Counted from the stretch's first letter, positions 27,142 through 35,903 are shown. The stretch is 44,000 bases of DNA from a bacterium (GCA_004321715.1 SGYN01000014.1:1-44000); one strand, 5' to 3'. Program-made: numbers and translations. The notes: generated by a model not told the origin, from the sequence alone.

Positions 27142-27156
27142 AAAATGTTTTTAACA

Positions 27157-27182
27157 AAAAAGGGGGCGTTAGCCCCCTTTTT
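27157..27182. terminator. bidirectional intrinsic terminator
   Basis: AAAAAGGGGGC (27157-27167), loop GTTA, then GCCCCCTTTTT (27172-27182) form an 11-base-pair perfect stem with an A-tract on one side and a T-tract on the other. It lies between the ends of two convergent genes (FMN reductase and hsp20) and should stop transcription in both directions. Confidence 0.93.
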
Positions 27183-27199
27183 GTTTTATAGTAATAGGT

Positions 27200-27634
27200 T
27201 TAACTAATTTTAATTTGTTTTACCTCAGGTTTAATCTCTTTCGTTTTAGGTAATGTTATCAATAATTCACCACTTTCAAATTTTGCAGCTATTTTATCTT
27301 CATTTACATTATCTGGTAAACGAAAGCTTCGGTTAAATGAGCCGAATTGACGTTCATGAATACGATAACTATCAAAAGATTTTCTATCTTGATTTAACCG
27401 TTCACCTTTAATAGTTATAACGCCATCATGAATATCTATTGATACTTCTTCTTTCTTTAATCCAGGTATATCTGCTGATAAAATAAACTCTTTTTCTGTT
27501 TCATCAACATCCACTGGAGGATAATAAGAATTTTCCTTTGAATATAAGGGAAAATCAATATTAAACATGTTATCAAATATTCTATCAAAATCTGATATTA
27601 AACTTCTATTTGGATTCCATTTTACTAGTGTCAT
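27200..27634 (-). CDS. Hsp20 / alpha-crystallin small heat-shock protein
   Basis: This 144-residue ATP-independent holdase chaperone has an N-terminal arm (about 1-35), then the alpha-crystallin domain at about 38-132: PPVDVDETEKEFILSADIPGL, GVITIKGER, RQFGSFNRSFRLPDNVNED and FESGELLITLPK. The C-terminal tail includes VKQIKIS, an I-x-I anchoring motif used for oligomer assembly. Length and motifs are normal for bacterial Hsp20. A good ribosome-binding site (AAAGGAGTC) lies just upstream, and a sigma-54-like promoter lies about 40-55 bases upstream. It is transcribed alone and ends at the bidirectional hairpin. Confidence 0.95.
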   Translation of the reverse strand: MTLVKWNPNRSLISDFDRIFDNMFNIDFPLYSKENSYYPPVDVDETEKEFILSADIPGLKKEEVSIDIHDGVITIKGERLNQDRKSFDSYRIHERQFGSFNRSFRLPDNVNEDKIAAKFESGELLITLPKTKEIKPEVKQIKIS

Positions 27635-27672
27635 TTAAGACTCCTTTCATTAATTGTTTTCAATTTATTAGA

Positions 27673-27688
27673 TGCAATTCGTATGCCA
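27673..27688 (-). promoter_or_regulatory. sigma-54 (RpoN)-type promoter of hsp20
   Basis: On the - strand, TGGCA at 27688-27684, six bases, then TTGCA at 27677-27673 match the -24/-12 consensus TGGCA-N6-TTGC(A/T), with the key GG and GC exactly 10 bases apart. Predicted transcription would start near 27662, leaving a leader of about 28 bases with the hsp20 ribosome-binding site. No enhancer-binding-protein site is identified. Confidence 0.55.
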
Positions 27689-27839
27689 ACAACTATTTTA
27701 TGTAATATTTGGATATATATCTGCAATTATGGCATAATGATTGGAAATTATATTTATTGAGTATGTAAATATTGCAGATTATCACTTATGTGTATTCAAT
27801 TTGGAATGAAAATTGTGTAATATTTGATCGGTTAGTTTT

Positions 27840-29081
27840 ATGAAATTAAATGAATTAGCATTATTTGGTGGAGATCCGGTTAGGAAAACCCCATTCATTC
27901 CTTGGCCTAGAGTTGTAGATGGTCAGAAAGAGAAATTAATAGATACACTAATGAATGATTCCTGGGGTATTGGAAGTGAATCTATTCAACTACTTGAAGA
28001 GAAATTTGCGTTATTTCATGATGCTAAAAATTGTATTGTTATAGATACAGGAACAAATGCATTGTGGGTTGCTTTAAAAGCAGCGGGGGTTTCCTCTGGG
28101 GATGAAGTTATTGTTCCTCCTTATACATTTATAGCCACAGTTACAGCTGTACTTATGGCAAATGCAACCCCTGTCTTTGTTGATATCGATGCAAATACTT
28201 TTAATATAAATCCAAATCTAATTGAATCCGCAATAACTGAACGTACGAAAGCCATTGTACCTGTACATATTGGTGGTAATCCTGCGGATATGAATAGTAT
28301 CATTTCTATAGCAGAAAAACATAATGTAAAAATCATTGAAGATGCTGCTCAAGCTCATGGTGCTGAATGGGATGGTACAAAAGTAGGCGCATTACAAAAC
28401 GGAGGTATATTTAGTTTTCAATCGTCCAAAAATATGAGTGCGGGTGAAGGTGGAGCAATAATATCAAATGATGATGATTTCATGGATGCATGTTTTGCTT
28501 ATTATAATTGTGGAAGACATCGCGATGGTGATTGGTACGACCATCATATAATTGGTGGCAATCATCGTATGAGCGCTATGGCGGCAAGTTTACTTTTACC
28601 TCAATTTCAAACAATTGAAAATGACATGCGTACCCGTGAAAAAAATAGAAAAAAATTAGATAAATCTTTATCTGATATGGGGTTAGAAATAACACAAACC
28701 TATGATAAAGTTACAAGAGAAGCAAACCACCTGTATTTGCTAAAATATAAAGCAGAGAGTTTTAATAATATATCAAGAGAAAATTTCTTTGAGGCAATGA
28801 GGGCAGAAGGTGTGTATACTTATGCAGGATATAAGCCTTTATATAGAGAAAAAGTCTTTCATGGAAAAGGGAATGATTTTCCATGGTTAAAAAATATAAA
28901 TTATAGTAATATTTCATGCCCAATTACAGAACAAATTTCAGACTTACAATCTGTTTGGCTAACACAAAATCATTTACTGGGCAATGAAAGTGATATACAT
29001 GATATTATCAACGCATTTGAAAAAGTAACAGCAGTATTAAAAAACAACCCTGAGAAGTTTGATACAAAATTAAAGGAATAA
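27840..29081 (+). CDS. DegT/DnrJ/EryC1/StrS-family aminotransferase
   Basis: This 413-residue PLP-dependent aminotransferase of the sugar/cyclitol family has the ring-stacking segment DTGTNALWVALKAAGV (near 69-84), VPPYTFIATVTAVL, VDIDANTFNINP, the D167 region IIEDAAQAHGAEW, and the Schiff-base lysine K197 in FSFQSSKNMSAGEGGAI. Members aminate keto-sugars or cyclitols, and some (AHBA synthase-like) have other roles. There are no nucleotide-sugar genes nearby. The stop is only 2 bases from a tldD start, so it is cotranscribed with two TldD/TldE pairs. That association is the only functional hint. The N-terminal LALFGGDPVRKTPFIPWP is typical of the StrS/inosose-aminotransferase-like subgroup. 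Confidence 0.9.
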   Translation: MKLNELALFGGDPVRKTPFIPWPRVVDGQKEKLIDTLMNDSWGIGSESIQLLEEKFALFHDAKNCIVIDTGTNALWVALKAAGVSSGDEVIVPPYTFIATVTAVLMANATPVFVDIDANTFNINPNLIESAITERTKAIVPVHIGGNPADMNSIISIAEKHNVKIIEDAAQAHGAEWDGTKVGALQNGGIFSFQSSKNMSAGEGGAIISNDDDFMDACFAYYNCGRHRDGDWYDHHIIGGNHRMSAMAASLLLPQFQTIENDMRTREKNRKKLDKSLSDMGLEITQTYDKVTREANHLYLLKYKAESFNNISRENFFEAMRAEGVYTYAGYKPLYREKVFHGKGNDFPWLKNINYSNISCPITEQISDLQSVWLTQNHLLGNESDIHDIINAFEKVTAVLKNNPEKFDTKLKE

Positions 29082-29083
29082 TT

Positions 29084-30523
29084 ATGGAACAAATTGATTT
29101 AAAGAATTTATTATCAGCAGTTGACGTACCAGCAGATTGGGTAGGAATAAGAGAAGTAAGTGAAACACATACACCTCGTATTGTTCGGGATGGTGTTCCT
29201 CAAATGAATGCTAGTTATACTACTCAAGGATTAATGATCGAAGTACTGTCGAATGGTCAATTTGGCTATTATGGTACACCGAATATGACCAATGAAGGCG
29301 TTTCTAACGCTGCCCAGAAAGCCTTCACACAAGCACAACTTGCTTCAAAGCATGCAGCGTTTGAATTTTCTGAAGATGCTCGTCCAGCAAATGTTGGAAA
29401 TTATCAATCTCCATTTGTAAAGAAAAAAGACTCTCTATCTCCTGGTGAGCTCAATAAGATCCTTCTTGACGCCTATAATCATTTAAAAGTAAGTGATAAA
29501 ATTGTAAGTGCACGTGCTTTGTTACAAACAATACAGACGATGTTTCGTTTTGTTAGTTCTAATGGTAGTGATATTTCACAAGAATTTCTTATGTTGGAGT
29601 TTGACTTATCTGCAACTGCAGCTGATGGAGCGAATCAACAAACGCGTACGTTTGGTGGTATGCGTGGTAATTGTCTTCAGATGGGCATGGAATATTTTGA
29701 TAAGTTAGAATTGTTTGCTCAATCACAAAAAATAGGGGAACAAGCAATTGAATTACTTGATGCGGATGAATGTCCCAAAGGTGAAATGGATTTGGTAATC
29801 GCTTCAGATCAAATGATGCTTCAAATCCATGAAAGTGTTGGACATGCATTAGAAGTTGATAGGATTCTTGGAGATGAAAGAAATTACGCAGGGTGGAGCT
29901 TTGTGAATTTAGATGATTTTGGAAAGCTTCAATACGGATCTGAATTAATGAATATTACATTTGATCCTACACTATCATCGGAGTTTGCTTCCTACGCATT
30001 TGATGATGGTGGTTTGGAAGCAACAAAGGAATATTTGATTAAAGATGGTGTTTTGAAACGTGGCCTTGGTGGTAAGGAGAGTCAAATTCGTTCTGGCGTA
30101 TCTGGAGTTGCAAACTTTCGTGCTAGTTCATGGAATAGAGCGCCCATTGATCGTATGGCAAATATCAATTTAGAGCCTGGTGAGTCTTCATTTGATGATA
30201 TAATCAGTTCAGTTGAAAATGGCGTATATATGGAAAGTAATCGTTCTTGGTCTATTGATGATTATCGAAATAAATTTCAATTTGGCTGTGAATATGCAAA
30301 ATTAATTGAAAATGGTAAATTAACTAAAACTCTAAAAAACCCAAACTATAGAGGAATAAGCAACCCTTTTTGGAATAGTCTAAAAATGATAGGAAATAAT
30401 GATACTTTTAGCATATATGGAACTCCAAATTGTGGAAAAGGAGAGCCGAATCAAGTTATACGAGTAGGGCATGCTTCCCCTGTTTGTTTGTTTGAAAATA
30501 TTCAAGTATTTGGAGGAGCGTAG
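29084..30523 (+). CDS. tldD: TldD-type metalloprotease subunit (pair 1)
   Basis: This is a 479-residue catalytic subunit of the TldD/TldE (PmbA) heterodimeric zinc peptidase. The active-site HExxxH is H249-E250-SVG-H254 in LQIHESVGHALEVDR, and the C-terminal IYGTPNCGKGEPNQ supplies the conserved cysteine. TldD/E proteases cleave unfolded peptides through a narrow tunnel; in E. coli they process microcin B17 leader and degrade CcdA. The start ATG is 2 bases after the aminotransferase stop, with AAAGGAA as ribosome-binding site. A TldE partner follows 2 bases later. It is clearly distinct from the second TldD at 31865, with a longer N-terminal region. Confidence 0.9.
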   Translation: MEQIDLKNLLSAVDVPADWVGIREVSETHTPRIVRDGVPQMNASYTTQGLMIEVLSNGQFGYYGTPNMTNEGVSNAAQKAFTQAQLASKHAAFEFSEDARPANVGNYQSPFVKKKDSLSPGELNKILLDAYNHLKVSDKIVSARALLQTIQTMFRFVSSNGSDISQEFLMLEFDLSATAADGANQQTRTFGGMRGNCLQMGMEYFDKLELFAQSQKIGEQAIELLDADECPKGEMDLVIASDQMMLQIHESVGHALEVDRILGDERNYAGWSFVNLDDFGKLQYGSELMNITFDPTLSSEFASYAFDDGGLEATKEYLIKDGVLKRGLGGKESQIRSGVSGVANFRASSWNRAPIDRMANINLEPGESSFDDIISSVENGVYMESNRSWSIDDYRNKFQFGCEYAKLIENGKLTKTLKNPNYRGISNPFWNSLKMIGNNDTFSIYGTPNCGKGEPNQVIRVGHASPVCLFENIQVFGGA

Positions 30524-30525
30524 AT

Positions 30526-31848
30526 ATGGAAAAAATATTTAATCAATTATGTGAAGGTTTTTTCTCAGAATTAGAAAATGATGAGTCTTTAACTTTATCT
30601 TTTGCTGGAGAGAATAGCCAGTTTATTCGAATTAACAACGCCTCTATTCGACAAACAGGTTTAGTAGATGATGCAAACTTAGGTTTAAAATTTATTTCTA
30701 ATAATCGTACATGCGAAGGCAGTATCACTGTTTCAGGTGATTATGATATTGATTTATCACGTGGGAAAAACGAAATAATACGTATGCGGTCTGAATCAAA
30801 AGAGATTTTAGAAGATCCTTTTTTAGTTATGCCAAAAAATTCTGGTTCATCCCGTGAAATTATTAATGCAAATGGACTTGAATTTGATCGTGCGGTGGAG
30901 GCTTTGCTTCCATCAATGCAGGGAGTTGATCTGGTGGGAATATTCGCTAATGGAAAAATGTTTAGAGGGAATGCAAACTCTCTTGGTCAAAAACATTGGT
31001 TTGAAACCGAATCCCATTGTTTGGATTATTCTTTAGTTACGCCAGAGCGTCAAATGGTCAAAGGTACATACGCTGGTACAGATTGGGATCAACAATCCTA
31101 TGAGTCTTACATTAAGCGCTCTATTGAAAAATTAGAATTAATGAAACGAAAGCCAATGCGTATAGAGACAGGTGCATATCGAACATGGTTTGAAGCAAAA
31201 GCGGTCGCTGATTTTATAGATATGTTTTCTTGGAATGGAATTAGTGAGGCAAGCTTACAGCAAGGGTGTAGCGGCTTTGGTAAAATGAGGCATAATGATG
31301 TTCGACTATCTGCAAAATTTTCTATATCAGAGGATTTCTCATCTGGATTAGTACCAAAATTTAATTCCAATGGTGAGACTGGACCCGATTCCTTGCCAAT
31401 AATTTCAAATGGTATTCTTCAAAATACGTTAGTTAGTTCTAGAACATCTGCGGAGTATGGGGTATCTACAAACTACGCTGAAGATACAGAAGAGTTACGA
31501 TCGCCATCAATGACTCCTGGTGATTTAAATCAAGAGAAGGTATTAAGTCAATTAGATAAGGGGTTATTTTTATCTAATGTTCACTATTTAAACTGGAGCG
31601 ATAACCCTGGTGGACGTATAACTGGTTTAACACGTTACGCTTGCTTTTGGGTTGAAGGAGGTGAGATTGTTGCACCTATTGAAACTATGCGATTTGATGA
31701 TACCTTTTATCGTTTTTTTGGAACAGAACTTGAATCCGTAGGTTCAAAGGTAGAAGTGATACCAGACGTTCTTACATACGGTCAGAGAAACCTTGGTGTT
31801 GTATCTTGTCCTGGTATTTTAACAAATGAATTCCAATTAACACTTTAA
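30526..31848 (+). CDS. TldE/PmbA-type subunit (pair 1)
   Basis: This 440-residue PmbA/TldE-fold protein lacks the HExxxH motif, as expected of the non-catalytic partner that closes the cavity. Recognisable stretches are ESLTLSFAGENSQFIRINNASIRQTG at the start (an N-terminal TldD/PmbA domain), ETGAYRTWFEAKAVADFIDM in the middle and SRTSAEYGVSTNYAEDTEELRSP and NPGGRITGLTRYACFWVEGG in the C-terminal domain. A GGAGG ribosome-binding site (30512-30516) lies just before the start and the gap from tldD is 2 bases. Alternative naming as pmbA is equally correct. Its substrate with pair-1 TldD is unknown. Confidence 0.85.
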   Translation: MEKIFNQLCEGFFSELENDESLTLSFAGENSQFIRINNASIRQTGLVDDANLGLKFISNNRTCEGSITVSGDYDIDLSRGKNEIIRMRSESKEILEDPFLVMPKNSGSSREIINANGLEFDRAVEALLPSMQGVDLVGIFANGKMFRGNANSLGQKHWFETESHCLDYSLVTPERQMVKGTYAGTDWDQQSYESYIKRSIEKLELMKRKPMRIETGAYRTWFEAKAVADFIDMFSWNGISEASLQQGCSGFGKMRHNDVRLSAKFSISEDFSSGLVPKFNSNGETGPDSLPIISNGILQNTLVSSRTSAEYGVSTNYAEDTEELRSPSMTPGDLNQEKVLSQLDKGLFLSNVHYLNWSDNPGGRITGLTRYACFWVEGGEIVAPIETMRFDDTFYRFFGTELESVGSKVEVIPDVLTYGQRNLGVVSCPGILTNEFQLTL

Positions 31849-31864
31849 GGAATAGCTATATATA

Positions 31865-33247
31865 ATGATAAATAAAGACTTAAATAAGTATTCTAGTCAT
31901 TTTTCTAGATATACAGAGTTGCGGATGCAAGAAAATAGAAACAATCATATTTCCATGGTGAATGGTGATGTAATGGGTAATTCTATTTCTTCATCAAGCG
32001 GTGTGTCATCGCGGGTTTATAATGATGGAAACTGGGGTTTTTCCTCTAGTCCGGATTTGTCTGATTCTGCAATAGAATATGTAGTAAAAAATGCAAGTGA
32101 CAATGTCATGTTCATGAATAAGCGTAATAAAGAGCAATGTGGATTTATTCTTCCAGATATTAGCGGTCACCATGAGGTAGATTTATCTACTAATTGTGTT
32201 CGAAATGATCAAAGACAATGGATAGACTTTTTAAGTAATATTGATGACTACATTGCTAATAAATATTCTTTTCTTAGTTCTCGTACAGTTGTTTTATCTG
32301 GATTGGATATGGAAAAATCTTTATTAACCTCAGCCGGATCGACATCGTATTCCATGACCCCACGTGGAATTATGTATATTTCATTAACAATGGACAATAA
32401 TGGTGAACCTGTTGATTTAATGGATGTTTTTGGTGGATTAGGACAGTTAGAGGATCATTTTTTAGATCCATCACATTTTTATAATGATATTGATATTCTT
32501 GTAGAACATCTTCAAAAGAAATCAAATGGTGTTTATGCTGATGCCGGAATGAAAGATGTTATCTTAGATGCTGATTTAGCTGGGATACTCGCTCATGAGG
32601 CTATTGGACATACTACAGAAGCTGACCTAGTATTGGGTGGATCGGTGGCAGGTGAATTTATGGGTGAACAGGTCGCTAGTGAGTTAGTTACGCTAGTCGA
32701 TTATGCCAATACGATCAATAATCAAGTTTGCCCGGTTCCTGTATATATTGATGATGAAGGAACACCTTCTACTGATACCGTTATTATTGAAGATGGTTCA
32801 TTGAAAAGCTTTATGCATAATAAGGATAGCGCTCGTCATTTCAATACAACTCCAACAGGAAACGCAAGGGCGTATGCCTTCTCAGATGAACCATTAATTC
32901 GAATGAGAAATACTGCTATTCAGCCTGGAAAAAGTACTCTTAAAGAAATGATATCATCTATTGATGATGGGTATTACCTAATGAAATCAAGTAATGGGCA
33001 AGCAGATTCTACCAGTGAATTTATGTTTGGGGTTCCTCTTGGGTACGAAATTAAAGGTGGTAAATTAGGAAATGCGATCAAAGACACAACTATTTCTGGT
33101 GTTGCATTTGATGTTTTAAAGACAATTGATATGATTTCTTCCGATATGACATGGAGTGCAGGAGGTATGTGCGGAAAAAAACAGTGGATACCTGTTGGTA
33201 TGGGTGGTCCTGCAATCAAATGCAAAGTCAATATTGGCGGACGGTAG
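31865..33247 (+). CDS. tldD: TldD-type metalloprotease subunit (pair 2)
   Basis: This second catalytic TldD-like subunit, 460 residues, has H244-E245-AIG-H249 in ILAHEAIGHTTEADLVLGGS as the zinc and catalytic motif, and the C-terminal cysteine in SAGGMCGKKQWIPVGMGGP. The region GTPSTDTVIIEDGSLKSFMH is typical for the family. It is close to the canonical HEAxGH form of E. coli TldD, more so than the first copy. It follows the pair-1 TldE gene by 16 bases and precedes the pair-2 TldE gene by 9. The ATG at 31865 is the first reasonable start; MINKDLNKYSSHFSRYTELR reads as a normal N-terminus. Confidence 0.9.
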   Translation: MINKDLNKYSSHFSRYTELRMQENRNNHISMVNGDVMGNSISSSSGVSSRVYNDGNWGFSSSPDLSDSAIEYVVKNASDNVMFMNKRNKEQCGFILPDISGHHEVDLSTNCVRNDQRQWIDFLSNIDDYIANKYSFLSSRTVVLSGLDMEKSLLTSAGSTSYSMTPRGIMYISLTMDNNGEPVDLMDVFGGLGQLEDHFLDPSHFYNDIDILVEHLQKKSNGVYADAGMKDVILDADLAGILAHEAIGHTTEADLVLGGSVAGEFMGEQVASELVTLVDYANTINNQVCPVPVYIDDEGTPSTDTVIIEDGSLKSFMHNKDSARHFNTTPTGNARAYAFSDEPLIRMRNTAIQPGKSTLKEMISSIDDGYYLMKSSNGQADSTSEFMFGVPLGYEIKGGKLGNAIKDTTISGVAFDVLKTIDMISSDMTWSAGGMCGKKQWIPVGMGGPAIKCKVNIGGR

Positions 33248-33256
33248 CTAGTACAC

Positions 33257-34543
33257 TTGCAAGACAAAGATATTCCAGATTATTGTATTGAACAATTAAT
33301 CAAAGCTGGTGCTGATAAGGCCCAGTGCGTTTATTCTTCCGGAGAGAAAAAAGAATTGAATGTAGATGCCGGTGAGTTTTCGCTTTTTCGCACCAATGCA
33401 AATCATGGCGTTTCCATTATGGCAATTAAAGATCAAAAAAAGGGGTCTTTAAGTATAAATAAGATTGCTAAAGATGATATTGATCAATCCATAAAAACCG
33501 TGTTAAAAATGGCAGAATCTTCTATGCAAGATGAGTCATATGATATTTCGGAATATCAGGAAGCAGAATCTTTTTCAAAGGGAAATAAAGAACCAGCATT
33601 AAATACTATGTATGATCGTATGGAAGAGTTTATGGATTATTCAGCCAATACTTTTCCAACAACAATAATTGAACAAGCAATTCTGGATTTTAGTTCGGGT
33701 ACTAGTTATTACAGAAATTCCAATGGTGTATCTTTTGATGAATCGGAAGGATCGTATAGTTTTTCTGTTATGTTTACTTCCAAGGAGGGTAAAGATATAT
33801 CTTCATTTAATTCTGCAGGATTTTCATCGTTAGATATTGATTTGGCTCTTCATGAAGGTGGATCAATAAATCGATTATTAGAAGAGTCTGCTGCTCACGT
33901 TCGAACCAAAGCAGTTCCAAATAAATTTACAGGAGATATAATCGTTACTCCTGATTGTATAATGAGTTTTATGGGATTTATTTTAGGTAACCTATCTGAT
34001 TTTAGGCTTATTGCAGGAACATCTTTATTTCGAGAACTTATGAATCAACAAATTGTTCATAATTCTTTATCAATTCACTCCAAACCTTTATCTGATAATT
34101 TATCAGGTGGATATTTTGTTACATCTGATGGATATAAGGCAGAAGATTTAACTATTATTAAAAATGGGACATTACAAACGTTTTTACTAAGCCTATACGG
34201 ATCTAAGAAAACTGGTTTAGAAAGAGTTCCTAATTCTGGCGGTTCTTTAATTATTGATACAGGAGAAACTCCTTTAGAAGATATGATTAAATCGGTGGAT
34301 AAAGGTGTATTATTAAGTCGGTTTTCTGGGGGAAGTCCAAGTGATAATGGAGATTTTTCAGGTGTTGCAAAAAATAGTTTTTATATAGAGAATGGAAATC
34401 TGAAATACCCTATCAGTGAAACAATGGTTTCAGGTAATATTATCAATATGTTTCAAAATATAAAACACATATCAAAAGAAGAAGTGAATTTTGGTGATGA
34501 GATATTCCCTTGGATTCAATTTGAGGGAATTACAGTATCTTAA
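33257..34543 (+). CDS. pmbA: TldE/PmbA-type subunit (pair 2)
   Basis: This 428-residue PmbA/TldE protein lacks HExxxH and is the natural partner of the TldD just upstream. Typical segments are DKAQCVYSSGEKKELNVDAGEFSLFR at the N-terminus, EQAILDFSSGTSYYRNSNGV in the middle and DFSGVAKNSFYIENGNLKYPI near the end. The start is TTG at 33257; the frame closes at a stop just upstream (33245) and the next in-frame ATG is about 50 residues downstream inside the conserved domain, so the TTG is accepted. It ends 11 bases before a convergent methyltransferase gene. Nothing shows whether each pair works alone or partners mix. Confidence 0.88.
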   Translation: MQDKDIPDYCIEQLIKAGADKAQCVYSSGEKKELNVDAGEFSLFRTNANHGVSIMAIKDQKKGSLSINKIAKDDIDQSIKTVLKMAESSMQDESYDISEYQEAESFSKGNKEPALNTMYDRMEEFMDYSANTFPTTIIEQAILDFSSGTSYYRNSNGVSFDESEGSYSFSVMFTSKEGKDISSFNSAGFSSLDIDLALHEGGSINRLLEESAAHVRTKAVPNKFTGDIIVTPDCIMSFMGFILGNLSDFRLIAGTSLFRELMNQQIVHNSLSIHSKPLSDNLSGGYFVTSDGYKAEDLTIIKNGTLQTFLLSLYGSKKTGLERVPNSGGSLIIDTGETPLEDMIKSVDKGVLLSRFSGGSPSDNGDFSGVAKNSFYIENGNLKYPISETMVSGNIINMFQNIKHISKEEVNFGDEIFPWIQFEGITVS

Positions 34544-34554
34544 AATAATATTTG

Positions 34555-35163
34555 CTATACTTTCCTAGATTGTATTATATGAATTCCATCACTTTCTAGT
34601 ATATAATCTTGTAATCTTATACCAGTAAACCCTGCATTCGTTAATTTATCCATAATATTCTTATTAGTCTTTAATGGTCCAGTGCCATGTCCACAATCTT
34701 CATTATTAACTATATCATTAGATATAAAAAATAATCCATCAGATTTTAAGACTCGATTTACTTCTAATAGTCCTTTTTTATAATCTTTCCAATGGTGAAT
34801 TGAATTGATAGCTATTACTTTATCTACGGATTTATTATTGAGAGGGATACGTTCTGCAGAGCCAAGGATAAATTCTACATTTAAAGCTTTATCTATATTT
34901 TTTAACGCAATATTAATCATCGTCTCAATGGGGTCGATTCCATAAATTTTTCCTTTATGGCATATTTTAGATGCAAGTGCTGCTGCTGTACCAGTTCCGC
35001 ATCCTATATCAAGAATTATGTCATTTGGATTTAATTCAATATTTTTAATGGTAAGATCATTAGAAATATGATCTCCATATTCTTCTGCATACCATAATGC
35101 ATTTGCTTCATTCCAGACAAATTGATTCGAAGAAGCATCGTGATTATTATTATTGCTATTCAT
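34555..35163 (-). CDS. class I SAM-dependent methyltransferase
   Basis: This 202-residue methyltransferase has motif I DIILDIGCGTGTAAALASK (near 46-64), the acidic ribose-binding residue in GKIYGIDPIETMINIA, motif II-like EFILGSAERIPLNNKSVDKVIAINSIHHW and motif III SDGLFFISNDIV. It is a UbiE/Methyltransf_11-type fold. The substrate is unknown. I start at the ATG at 35163 (MNSNNNNHDASS): the longer reading frame extends into the tRNA-Leu gene on the same strand, which cannot be coding. There is no clear ribosome-binding site. The gene lies 23 bases downstream of the tRNA and may be transcribed with it. Confidence 0.83.
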   Translation of the reverse strand: MNSNNNNHDASSNQFVWNEANALWYAEEYGDHISNDLTIKNIELNPNDIILDIGCGTGTAAALASKICHKGKIYGIDPIETMINIALKNIDKALNVEFILGSAERIPLNNKSVDKVIAINSIHHWKDYKKGLLEVNRVLKSDGLFFISNDIVNNEDCGHGTGPLKTNKNIMDKLTNAGFTGIRLQDYILESDGIHIIQSRKV

Positions 35164-35186
35164 ACAGTCAATAAAAAAAAATATTC

Positions 35187-35269
35187 GCCCGAGACTGGAT
35201 TCGAACCTGTGCATCTCGAAAGATACTAGACTCTGAACCTAGCTCGTCTACTAATTTCGCCACTCAGGC
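35187..35269 (-). tRNA. tRNA-Leu (anticodon CAG)
   Basis: The - strand folds into a class II tRNA. The acceptor stem is GCCTGAG with CTCGGGC, and the D-loop GCGAAATTAGTAGACGA is leucine-like. The anticodon stem CTAGG/TCTAG carries loop TTCAGAG with anticodon CAG, followed by a long variable arm (TATCTTTCGAGATG), and the T-loop is TTCGAAT. CCA is not encoded (GAAT follows). Oddities are a G rather than the usual A at the discriminator base (35186), an A-A mismatch in the T-stem and a G-A mismatch at the base of the D-stem. The gene overlaps nothing once the methyltransferase start is set at 35163. Confidence 0.9.
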
Positions 35270-35408
35270 TTATAATAGATTGAAGATTTTAAACTATTTA
35301 TGAAATAAGTACTACACTATCATTCTAAAAAATATCTCAATTAGTTCATTATTTTTGTAAATTTTTATGTTTATTTCATTGAATTGCAAATTGAGCCTAG
35401 GAGTAATA

Positions 35409-35882
35409 ATGAAACAAGTATATGTTATAATAGTCTTTCTTTTAACTCATTTCATTTATGCAGAAAATAATTCAATTAATGAACTGAATAGCGCTTGGGA
35501 TAAGTTAGAACAGACAGTTTTAAATGGAGATTTTCGTTCTTTTAAATCTGTGTATCATCGAGATGCAGTTTTAGTGAATGGAATAACAAAAAGCAGCTAT
35601 CCTATAAAAAAAGCATTTGAAGGTTGGGAGCAAGGTTTTATAGATACTAAATCTGGAAAAATAATAGCAAATCTAGATGTAAAATTTTCCGATAGAATTT
35701 ATGATCAGTTAACGGCACATGAGACTGGTATATTTCATTATTATACAATAAATAATAATGGAGATAAAAATGATACTTATGTGCATTTTGAATCACTTTG
35801 GGTTAAAAAAAATAATGCGTGGCTAATGATAATGGAATATCAAAAATCAAAAACTGATGAATCGCAATGGAATGCATTATAA
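35409..35882 (+). CDS. exported NTF2-like (SnoaL/DUF4440) protein
   Basis: This 157-residue protein has a signal peptide (about 1-18, YVIIVFLLTHFIYAEN) and then an NTF2-like cone fold: an N-terminal helix with LNSAWDKLEQTVLNGDFRSF, the YHRDAVLVNG turn, then strands ending in ESLWVKKNNAWLMIMEYQ. Proteins of this group bind small ligands or act as isomerases or dehydrases, but no catalytic set can be assigned. The start is the ATG at 35409, 5 bases after an AGGAG ribosome-binding site (35399-35403); the upstream ATG at 35367 in the same frame lacks one and would spoil the signal peptide. An SRAP gene follows 21 bases later. Confidence 0.72.
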   Translation: MKQVYVIIVFLLTHFIYAENNSINELNSAWDKLEQTVLNGDFRSFKSVYHRDAVLVNGITKSSYPIKKAFEGWEQGFIDTKSGKIIANLDVKFSDRIYDQLTAHETGIFHYYTINNNGDKNDTYVHFESLWVKKNNAWLMIMEYQKSKTDESQWNAL

Positions 35883-35903
35883 TTAATAAGAATTAATATA
35901 CCA

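Noticed and set aside
29084-34543. RiPP biosynthetic cluster interpretation of the TldD/TldE genes
   Set aside because: No short precursor peptide, cyclodehydratase, radical-SAM enzyme or exporter lies near; only the proteases and an aminotransferase support it.
35164-35214. N-terminal extension of the methyltransferase into the tRNA
   Set aside because: The extra residues would be translated from the tRNA-Leu gene on the same strand; the ATG at 35163 is a better start.
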